The notes beneath the pieces are model-generated. The model saw only the letters and a list, made by a program, of their open reading frames with translations. It was not told where the DNA came from and made no database searches. Position numbers and translations under genes: made by a program. From assembly GCA_017989575.1 (NCBI GenBank), contig JAGNPP010000140.1, positions 1-6,866 of the forward strand: 6,866 nucleotides of DNA, written 5' to 3'. This DNA comes from Chryseobacterium sp. Lineage in GTDB: Bacteria; Bacteroidota; Bacteroidia; Flavobacteriales; Weeksellaceae. Positions 1-5,838 of this stretch are shown piece after piece. How positions within the stretch are numbered: the first letter of the stretch is position 1; each line of letters begins with the position of its first letter.

Positions 1-457
1 GAACCGGTGACATTTCGAAACCAACTATTCTGTCCAAAACTCGTCTTGCTTGTTGTGCATTAACCAAATTCTGGTCGATATCTCTTGGATTGTCAATCGC
101 TTTCAAGATCGCATTTTTGGTGATCTCGTGGAAAACGATTCTTTTTCTATTTTCTGGTTTTAATTTCAACTCGTCCGCAAGATGCCAAGCAATCGCTTCT
201 CCTTCGCGGTCCTCATCGGACGCCAGCCAAACCATATCGGCTTTTTTCACAGAGGCTTTCAATTCTGCCACCAATTTTTTCTTGTCTGCAGAAACTTCGT
301 AGTCCGGTGTGAAGCTCGTAAGGTCGATTCCCATTCCTTTTTTCGGCAAATCACGGATGTGTCCAAAGCTGGATTTCACCTCAAAATCACTACCCAAATA
401 TTTTTGGATTGTTTTGGCTTTTGCTGGTGATTCGACGATTACAAGATTCTTTGGCAT
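1..457 (-). CDS. topA: DNA topoisomerase I, N-terminal part (truncated by window edge)
   Basis: Type IA topoisomerase, which relaxes negatively supercoiled DNA by cutting and resealing one strand. I translated the minus strand from the ATG at 457-455: 152 codons stay open to the window edge, so only the N-terminus is present. The Toprim domain is clear. It starts MPKNLVIVESPAKAKTI, with the catalytic Glu9, and continues to ASDEDREGEAIAWH at about 79-92, whose D81, D83 and E85 are the metal-binding acidic triad. FHEIT (109-113) and ARRVLDRIVGFEMSPV (137-152) are further family signatures. The active-site tyrosine and any zinc-finger C-terminus lie outside the window. The start is set by the family's usual N-terminus, a few residues before the ESPAKA motif. 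The gene is divergent from the pigment operon and marks the flanking housekeeping chromosome. Identification is firm. Confidence 0.97.
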   Translation of the reverse strand, partial: MPKNLVIVESPAKAKTIQKYLGSDFEVKSSFGHIRDLPKKGMGIDLTSFTPDYEVSADKKKLVAELKASVKKADMVWLASDEDREGEAIAWHLADELKLKPENRKRIVFHEITKNAILKAIDNPRDIDQNLVNAQQARRVLDRIVGFEMSPV

Positions 458-472
458 ACTGGAAAATTTTTG

Positions 473-480
473 CAAAAGTA
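473..480 (-). promoter_or_regulatory. Candidate topA promoter, -7 element
   Basis: On the minus strand this octamer reads TACTTTTG, an exact match to the Bacteroidota -7 consensus TAnnTTTG. It ends 15 nt before the topA ATG, which implies a very short leader of roughly 10 nt. I see no TTG at the usual 17-23 nt upstream; a run of A residues lies there instead, so only half of the promoter is supported. Position relative to the gene is the main argument. Confidence 0.5.
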
Positions 481-565
481 GAGGTTTTTTTTTAGACTGC
501 TCATTTAGTGCTCTCGATTTTAAAATTTGTTATTATTAATTATATCAATGAAAGCCGTAAATCAG

Positions 566-594
566 CCTTTCCGAACGATTGATTTCGGAATAGG
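566..594. repeat. Imperfect inverted repeat (hairpin or operator) in the divergent intergenic region
   Basis: The arms are CCTTTCCGAA (566-575) and TTCGGAATAGG (584-594). They pair over 7 perfect bp (TTCCGAA/TTCGGAA) plus 3 outer bp (CCT/AGG) if T591 is bulged out, with an 8-nt loop (576-583). It lies about 27 nt upstream of the -33 element of the plus-strand promoter and about 108 nt upstream of the topA start. No convergent gene ends here, so a terminator role is unlikely. A binding site for a dimeric regulator is possible but is inference. Confidence 0.45.
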
Positions 595-620
595 ATTTTC
601 ACATTGCTGTTGAGGATTTA

Positions 621-651
621 TTGATTTTGAAAACTTAAAATACTACATTTG
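621..651 (+). promoter_or_regulatory. Bacteroidota-type promoter of the plus-strand operon
   Basis: TTG at 621-623 serves as the -33 element and TACATTTG at 644-651 as the -7 element (exact TAnnTTTG), separated by 20 nt, within the 17-23 nt range known for flavobacterial sigma-A promoters. Transcription would start near 657, leaving a leader of about 35 nt before the ATG at 693. This argues against the in-frame TTG at 654 as the antitoxin start. Since downstream gaps are -11, 3, 38 and 1 nt, this promoter may drive the toxin-antitoxin pair and also the transporter and dar genes. Confidence 0.65.
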
Positions 652-672
652 TATTGAATATAATACTAAGTT
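639..672. promoter_or_regulatory. Possible autoregulatory operator: short direct and inverted repeats over the -7 element
   Basis: AATACTA occurs at 639-645 and again at 662-668. AATAC (639-643) also forms an inverted repeat with GTATT (651-655), which flanks and overlaps the -7 element. AACTTA (632-637) mirrors TAAGTT (667-672). Type II antitoxins usually repress their own promoter by binding such repeats over the -7 element or transcription start, so the position fits. The DNA is very AT-rich, however, and repeats this short arise easily by chance. Confidence 0.3.
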
Positions 673-692
673 ATTTTAAATCATTAATTAAA

Positions 693-911
693 ATGCCAAC
701 ACAAGATATTTTCATCATAGAGCCCAACACTTCTGAAGAAGCAGATGCTTTGAAGGCATTTGCTAAAGCATTGAAGTTAAAATTTCAGATTTCCAAAAAA
801 GACAAGAGTGAGATTCTCCTTGACCTGCAAGAAGCTGTGAAGGAACTTAATCTTGTAAAAAAAGGTAAAACAAAAGCGAGAGATGCACAAGAAATTTTGA
901 ATGAGCTATAA
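693..911 (+). CDS. Putative antitoxin of a type II toxin-antitoxin pair (72 aa)
   Basis: Small charged protein that probably neutralises the toxin encoded by the overlapping next gene. Its layout resembles small antitoxin-like proteins common in Bacteroidota. A short beta-strand-like N-terminus (DIFIIEPN, residues 5-12) is followed by EEADALKAFAKALKLKFQ (15-32), then a helix (about 38-53), and a tail KKGKTKARDAQEILNEL (56-72). The NEL ending after a KxGK segment is what I recognise from this group. There is no obvious helix-turn-helix. I chose the ATG at 693 over the in-frame TTG at 654, because the latter lies 3 nt past the -7 element, before the likely transcription start, and would add a non-typical 13-residue hydrophobic extension. 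The last 11 nt overlap the toxin gene, the classic arrangement of such pairs. No exact family name is claimed. Confidence 0.75.
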   Translation: MPTQDIFIIEPNTSEEADALKAFAKALKLKFQISKKDKSEILLDLQEAVKELNLVKKGKTKARDAQEILNEL

Positions 912-1227
912 TATTAAAACTATTTCAGTTTTTGACAAGAACATAAAGAAACTGGCGAAAAAACATTCATCCATAAAAACAGATTTTGCAGAACTTTTGG
1001 AGAGTCTTCGCGAAAATCCCAAGCAAGGAACACTACTTGGCAACAATTCCTACAAAATCCGAATGCAAATTTCCAGCAAGAACAAAGGTAAATCTGGTGG
1101 TGCAAGACTGATTTCACATTTCATCATCCAAGACGAAACAATCTATCTTTTAACCATTTATGATAAATCCGAACAAGGAACAATCTCCGACAAAGAACTT
1201 CGCGATTTAATCAATCTGATAGAATAG
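901..1227 (+). CDS. RelE/ParE-superfamily toxin (108 aa)
   Basis: Probable toxin of a type II system; members of this superfamily are either ribosome-dependent mRNA endonucleases (RelE/HigB/YoeB) or gyrase inhibitors (ParE). Two N-terminal helices (about residues 10-37, including VFDKNIKKLAKKH) are followed by a beta-sheet core: SYKIRMQIS (50-58), GARLISHFI (67-75), IYLLTIYDKSE (81-91). The closing ISDKELRDLI helix (95-104) is typical. R54, R69 and Y87 are candidates for the basic/aromatic catalytic set, but I cannot assign them without a structure. The length is normal and the frame is intact. The ATG lies inside the end of the antitoxin gene (11-nt overlap), so the two are probably translationally coupled. 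The stop codon is only 3 nt before the transporter-fusion gene, with no terminator between. Whether the toxin cuts RNA or poisons gyrase cannot be told from this sequence. Confidence 0.85.
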   Translation: MSYNIKTISVFDKNIKKLAKKHSSIKTDFAELLESLRENPKQGTLLGNNSYKIRMQISSKNKGKSGGARLISHFIIQDETIYLLTIYDKSEQGTISDKELRDLINLIE

Positions 1228-1230
1228 CAA

Positions 1231-4200
1231 ATGCATCGTTTTTTCATCTATTTATATTATCTGATTGCCAAAAACAGAATCCTTTCCATTGCCGTTGCGA
1301 TGGGAATTGCTTTTCTGTGCTTGTTTTTTGCATCGAAAATCAACTTTGAAGAAGACATCAATCAAATCATTCCGAAGAGCGAAAAGTCTGATTTGACGGC
1401 GAAAGTTCTGAAGCAACTCAATTTTTCAGACAAAATCATTGTCATTATTGAAAAGAAATCGAAAGATGATAATTTTCAGTTATCCGAAACGGCTGATTCA
1501 TTTTTAGAGAAAACAAAACCTCTAGAGAAATACATCGGTTCTATCCAAGGAAAGGTGAATGACAATGAGATTTCTGAGACGTTTGATTTCGTGAATCAGA
1601 ATTTGCCTTTGTTTTTAGATGAAAGTGATTATCAGGAAATCGAACGAAAAATTAGTAAAGACAGCATTGCCAAACAGGTTGAGAACAATTATGTTTCTTT
1701 GGTTTCGCCTACGAGTTTGGTCACAAAAGATTTCATCAAAAAAGACCCGCTCGGAATTACTTTTCTTGGAATTAAAAAACTGAACGCGCTCAATATCAGC
1801 AAAGATTTTAAACTCGAAGATAATTACGTCGTAACGAAAGACGGCAAAAACCTTCTCCTTTTCATTGAACCAAAAAACAAAAGCAACGACACCAAAAACA
1901 ACGAGGCTTTCATCAATCAACTTAATGAAATTAAAGATAATCTCAACAAAGAATTTAAAGAAAAAACTGAACTGAGTTATTTTGGCTCGCCGGTAATTGC
2001 GGTTGCGAATGCCCAACAAATCAAGAAAGACATTCAAAATACGGTTATTATTTCGATGACGGTGTTGATGATTTTATTGATTTATTATTTTAGAAGTTTT
2101 TTCACGCCCATTGTTATTTTCCTGCCAACTTTATTTTCTGTTTTGCTGGCGTTGATGGTTTTGTATTTTATTAAAGATAAAATTTCCGCCATTTCACTAA
2201 GTGTTGGTGCAATTTTGATTGGAATTACGATAGATTATGCGCTTCATATTCTCACGCATTACAAGCACAACAACAATATCGAAGAGCTTTACAAAGAAAT
2301 TACCCAACCGATTATTCTGAGTAGTGTAACGACGGCGGTTTCCTTTTTGTGCCTCGTTTTTGTACGTTCAGAAGCTTTGAAAGATTTGGGACTTTTCGCA
2401 TCAATTACGGTTTTGTTTTCATCAGTTTTGGCGTTGATAATTGTTCCGCAATTGTATCATCCGAAGGAAAAAACAGATACATTAAACAGCAACTTCATCG
2501 ATAAAATCGGGCATTATCCTTACGAGAAAAACAAGCCGTTGATTATCGGCTGTTCGCTTGTGATTATCGCGTGTTTGTTTGGTTTCCGCCACGTTGGTTT
2601 CAATGATGACATTGGTGATTTGAATTATATTCCGAAAGATTTAAAAATAAGTGAGGCGAAACTTGAGAAACTTTCAGACATCACTTCAAAATCCATCTAC
2701 ACAATTTCTTACGGAAATTCTGAGGAAGAAGCTTTGGCAAGAAATTCAGACTTAAGTACATTTTTGGAAAAAGAAAAGAAGGATGGTAAAATCTTAAGCT
2801 ACAATTCGCTTGGAAACGTTGTTTTATCTAAAGAAGACCAGCAGAAAAAAGTAGTAATCTGGAAAAATTTCTGGAGCGAAAATAAGAAGAACTCCACAAT
2901 TTCTGAATTGGTTTCTAACGGAAATAAATTTGGTTTTAATGCTTCAGCTTTTGACAAGTTTAATGAAAATTTAAATAAAACCTACTCCACTTTAAGTCTC
3001 AAAGATTACGAAAAAATAAAAGCACTTCAAATCTCAGAATTTCTAAGTCAGGAAAATGGTTTTTACACCGTTTCGAATGTCGTAAAAGTGGATGAAAAGA
3101 AAAGAGACGCCTTCATAAAAGATATTGAAAAGAAACACGACGCCATCGCCATCGACCGCCAACAAATGAATGAGAACTTTTTGGGATTGCTGAAAAGAGA
3201 TTTCAACACGTTGATTAATTATTCGCTTTTGGCGATTGTTTTAACTATTATCGTCTTCTTTAGAAATTTCGAATTGTCATTGCTCACGATGTTTCCGATT
3301 GTTCTCACGGGCGTTGTGACAGCGGGAATTCTTTATTTTCTGGGACTAGAATTAAATATTTTCAGCACCGTTGTTTGTACTTTGGTTTTTGGCGTTGGAG
3401 ATGACTTTAGTATTTTTCTGACGAAAGCAATGCAGAAAGAACACACAACGGGAAAAAACGAACTTCCGACGTACAGAATTTCGATTATCCTAGCCGTTTT
3501 CACCACGATTTTATCTATCGGTTCTTTGATTTTCGCAAAACATCCAGCGCTACATTCTTTGGCTTTGGTCGCTTTAATTGGTATGCTTTCCGTGATTATT
3601 ATTACCTCAACTTTATATCCGTTTTGGTTCAGGTTTTTGATTATTAATAGACAGAAAAAAGGCTTGTCGCCCATTACGCTCAGATTGTTTTTCCATTCCG
3701 TGATTCTGTTTATTTATTATGGTTTGGGTGGCTTGATGTTCTCAGCGCTTGGAAGTGTTTTCGTGAAAAATGCGAAAGGCAAAACTTTGGACATCATCAA
3801 ATTGATTTTGGCCAAGTTTATGAAATCTGTGCTTTATGGAAATCCATTTGTGAAGAAAAAAGTCATTGCAAATCCGAACGAAGATTTCAGCAAACCAGCG
3901 ATTATCATTGCGAATCACACGTCATTCCTAGATACTTTGGCGATTGGAATGGCAACGCACAAAATCGTTTATCTCGTGAACGATTGGGTTTATGATTCAC
4001 CTATTTTTGGAAAACTCGTGAAAGCTTTGGGCTTTTTTCCGGTTTCTCAAGGCATTGAAAATGGGAAGGAAAAATTGAAAGAAAAGATTGACCAAGGTTA
4101 TTCGCTTGTTGTTTTTCCAGAAGCGGAAAGGTCTTACACCAATGACATCAAACGTTTTCACAAAGGCGCATTTTATTTGGCCGAAGAATTTAGTTTAGAC

Positions 4201-4887
4201 ATTTTGCCGATTTACATTCACGGAAATTCTGAGGTTTTACCGAAAGGTGATTTCATTATTTATGACGGAAGTATTACGGTGAAAGTTGGCGACAGAATCA
4301 GCAATGATGATTTGAGTTTTGGAACGACTTACAAAGAACGAGCGAAAAATATCAATGCTGGTTTCAGAAATGAATTTGCAAAACTTCGAAACGAAATTGA
4401 GGATGAAAACTATTTTAAAAAGAAATTATTTCTGAGTTTCCTTTACAAAGAAACGGAAGTTGTAACAGAAGTTAAACAAGACTTCAATAAAAACAAATCG
4501 GTCTATTTTCAATTAAATCAATACATCGCAAAAGATGCAACAATTCTTCACATTGCCGATGATTATGGGCAAAAAGACATTCTCCTCACGCTTCAGCAAG
4601 CTGGTAGAAAAGTTTTCAGTTTCATCAAAAATGAAGAAAAAAGACAGATTGCAGGAAATAATTATTTGGTAAAAAGAAGAAAACTGAATTACATCGGAAA
4701 CCTTTCTGACATTAATAAAAACATTGATGTTTTGCTAATCTCCGACCCTGGTTTTGACCTGTCCGACATCCAAAATTTGCCGCCAACTGTGATTTTCCTT
4801 GGCACAGAAAATAAACTTTTTGAAGATTTGAATTTTAACTTAGTGCACAATTCAAAATCTATTAAAATATTACGACGAAAAGAATAA
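1231..4887 (+). CDS. MMPL/RND-family transporter fused to a PlsC-like acyltransferase and a methyltransferase-like C-terminus (1218 aa)
   Basis: Inner-membrane fusion protein of the flexirubin cluster type, probably exporting and acyl-modifying the pigment lipid. (1) Residues about 1-810 are an MMPL/RND transporter of two repeats. In repeat 1, TM1 (17-35) precedes a periplasmic domain (36-268) and TM2-6 (271-410). In repeat 2, TM7 (437-452) precedes a periplasmic domain (453-660) and TM8-12 (661-800). The proton-relay motif in TM4 is GITIDY (331-336); the TM10 equivalent is GVGDDF (721-726). (2) A further hydrophobic segment (about 818-838) leads into a lysophospholipid-type acyltransferase, with NHTSFLD (895-901, catalytic His896/Asp901), GFFPVS (934-939), FPEAERS (962-968) and LPIYIHG (992-998). 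(3) The tail (about 1060-1218) looks like a Rossmann SAM methyltransferase; HIADDYGQKD (1107-1116) sits where motif I belongs but lacks its glycines. Such proteins are known in Bacteroidota as trifunctional MMPL/acyltransferase/methyltransferase proteins. The ATG is 3 nt after the toxin stop, and the start directly precedes TM1 as expected. Domains 1 and 2 are firm; domain 3 activity and the substrate are inference. Confidence 0.92.
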   Translation: MHRFFIYLYYLIAKNRILSIAVAMGIAFLCLFFASKINFEEDINQIIPKSEKSDLTAKVLKQLNFSDKIIVIIEKKSKDDNFQLSETADSFLEKTKPLEKYIGSIQGKVNDNEISETFDFVNQNLPLFLDESDYQEIERKISKDSIAKQVENNYVSLVSPTSLVTKDFIKKDPLGITFLGIKKLNALNISKDFKLEDNYVVTKDGKNLLLFIEPKNKSNDTKNNEAFINQLNEIKDNLNKEFKEKTELSYFGSPVIAVANAQQIKKDIQNTVIISMTVLMILLIYYFRSFFTPIVIFLPTLFSVLLALMVLYFIKDKISAISLSVGAILIGITIDYALHILTHYKHNNNIEELYKEITQPIILSSVTTAVSFLCLVFVRSEALKDLGLFASITVLFSSVLALIIVPQLYHPKEKTDTLNSNFIDKIGHYPYEKNKPLIIGCSLVIIACLFGFRHVGFNDDIGDLNYIPKDLKISEAKLEKLSDITSKSIYTISYGNSEEEALARNSDLSTFLEKEKKDGKILSYNSLGNVVLSKEDQQKKVVIWKNFWSENKKNSTISELVSNGNKFGFNASAFDKFNENLNKTYSTLSLKDYEKIKALQISEFLSQENGFYTVSNVVKVDEKKRDAFIKDIEKKHDAIAIDRQQMNENFLGLLKRDFNTLINYSLLAIVLTIIVFFRNFELSLLTMFPIVLTGVVTAGILYFLGLELNIFSTVVCTLVFGVGDDFSIFLTKAMQKEHTTGKNELPTYRISIILAVFTTILSIGSLIFAKHPALHSLALVALIGMLSVIIITSTLYPFWFRFLIINRQKKGLSPITLRLFFHSVILFIYYGLGGLMFSALGSVFVKNAKGKTLDIIKLILAKFMKSVLYGNPFVKKKVIANPNEDFSKPAIIIANHTSFLDTLAIGMATHKIVYLVNDWVYDSPIFGKLVKALGFFPVSQGIENGKEKLKEKIDQGYSLVVFPEAERSYTNDIKRFHKGAFYLAEEFSLDILPIYIHGNSEVLPKGDFIIYDGSITVKVGDRISNDDLSFGTTYKERAKNINAGFRNEFAKLRNEIEDENYFKKKLFLSFLYKETEVVTEVKQDFNKNKSVYFQLNQYIAKDATILHIADDYGQKDILLTLQQAGRKVFSFIKNEEKRQIAGNNYLVKRRKLNYIGNLSDINKNIDVLLISDPGFDLSDIQNLPPTVIFLGTENKLFEDLNFNLVHNSKSIKILRRKE

Positions 4888-4898
4888 ATTATAAATCT

Positions 4899-4906
4899 TA
4901 TTTTTG
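4899..4906 (+). promoter_or_regulatory. Possible internal promoter -7 element before darA
   Basis: TATTTTTG matches TAnnTTTG and lies 19 nt before the darA ATG, in the 38-nt gap between the fusion gene and darA. No TTG is found 17-23 nt upstream (that stretch is the end of the preceding coding region), and the DNA is T-rich, so the match could be chance. If real, it would allow darA and darB to be expressed apart from the toxin-antitoxin pair and the transporter. Confidence 0.3.
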
Positions 4907-4925
4907 TTTCATATTTAATTCATTA

Positions 4926-5837
4926 ATGCAGAAAAACATACTTGTCATATATTATTCGCAAACGGGTCAGCTGGAAGATATTGTAAAAAATATCGCGCAT
5001 CCGTTTGAAAATAATGACGATTACAAAGTCATCTATTACAACATTCGGCTGAAAGAAGATTTTCCCTTTCCGTGGTCAAGTGACGTTTTTTTCAATACTT
5101 TTCCCGAATCTTATCTTCAAATTCCCAGCGAAATCTATCCGCCTTCCGATGAGGTTTTGAACACAAAATTTGATTTGATTCTTTTCGGTTATCAGGTTTG
5201 GTATCTAACGCCATCCATCCCAACTATTTCATTTTTGAAAAGCGGATTTGCAGAAAATATTTTGAAAAACACACCCGTTGTTACCATTTCCGCAACCCGA
5301 AATATGTGGATGCTTTCTCAGGAAAAACTGAAAGTTTACCTTAAAAATCTCAACGCCAAATTGGTTGGAAACATCGCATTAGTAGACAGACACGACAATT
5401 ACACAAGCGTTTTAACGATTCTGAGATGGATGACCACCGGGAAAAAAGAAAAATCCGGAATGCTGCCTGCAGCCGGCGTTTCTGAGGAAGAAATAAATGG
5501 CGCCTGGAAATATGGCAACATCATCAAAACCTATTTGGATAAAGATGATTTTAAGAATCTTCAACCGTATTTAGTACAAAATGGCGCTGTAGAAATCCGT
5601 CCTTTTCTGGTGCGGATGGAAAAGGTAGGAAACAAAATTTTCACCATTTGGAGCAATCTGATTATCAATAAAAAAGAAAAACGCCCTTTGCTGATAAAAT
5701 TCTTTAAGGTATATTTGATGACAGCAATTTGGGTAGTCTCGCCAATTGTATTGGTTTTTCATCTGTTATTGACACCCATTTTGTGGTTTAAGAGAAAGAA
5801 ACAAAGAGAGTATTTACAAGGAATAAATTTAAAATAA
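4926..5837 (+). CDS. darA: Dialkylresorcinol biosynthesis protein DarA (flavodoxin-like aromatase, often annotated as 'condensing enzyme')
   Basis: Works with DarB to make 2,5-dialkylresorcinols; DarB forms the cyclohexanedione and DarA is thought to oxidise it to the aromatic ring. The sequence shows a flavodoxin-like fold. The first strand NILVIYYSQTGQ (4-15) ends in an S-x-T-G phosphate-binding loop (11-14). LILFGYQVWYLTPSIP (84-99) matches the second FMN-contact loop of flavodoxins (compare YPVWW). VVTISATRNMW (about 118-128) is the next strand and loop. Residues about 262-288 (VYLMTAIWVVSPIVLVF and onward) form a hydrophobic segment followed by KRKKQRE, suggesting a C-terminal membrane anchor with cytoplasmic tail. 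The 303-aa length is normal for the family and the frame is intact. The start codon gives the flavodoxin strand directly after four residues. The gene is 38 nt after the transporter fusion and 1 nt before darB, as expected for an operon. Bound FMN is inferred from the fold. Confidence 0.9.
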   Translation: MQKNILVIYYSQTGQLEDIVKNIAHPFENNDDYKVIYYNIRLKEDFPFPWSSDVFFNTFPESYLQIPSEIYPPSDEVLNTKFDLILFGYQVWYLTPSIPTISFLKSGFAENILKNTPVVTISATRNMWMLSQEKLKVYLKNLNAKLVGNIALVDRHDNYTSVLTILRWMTTGKKEKSGMLPAAGVSEEEINGAWKYGNIIKTYLDKDDFKNLQPYLVQNGAVEIRPFLVRMEKVGNKIFTIWSNLIINKKEKRPLLIKFFKVYLMTAIWVVSPIVLVFHLLLTPILWFKRKKQREYLQGINLK

Positions 5838-5838
5838 A

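Noticed and set aside
517..526. Perfect palindrome ATTTTAAAAT
   Set aside because: Ten A/T-only bases in an AT-rich spacer are expected by chance; no promoter or gene boundary supports a role.
90..539. Plus-strand open frames (90-302, 182-430, 309-539)
   Set aside because: They lie mostly antisense to topA, whose protein motifs are unambiguous; their translations are Ser/Phe-rich and resemble no family I know.
654..692. TTG at 654 as the start of the antitoxin gene, adding 13 residues
   Set aside because: It lies 3 nt after the -7 element, before the likely transcription start. The ATG at 693 gives a typical antitoxin-like N-terminus.
920..1117. Minus-strand open frame inside the toxin gene
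   Set aside because: Antisense shadow of the RelE/ParE-like coding region with a Cys/Phe-rich, non-protein-like composition.
1615..2037. 140-codon minus-strand open frame
   Set aside because: Shadow of the first periplasmic domain of the MMPL protein; Phe-rich translation from antisense of Lys/Asn/Glu codons.
3333..3674. 113-codon minus-strand open frame
   Set aside because: Antisense to transporter helices TM9-TM12; no recognisable domain or promoter.
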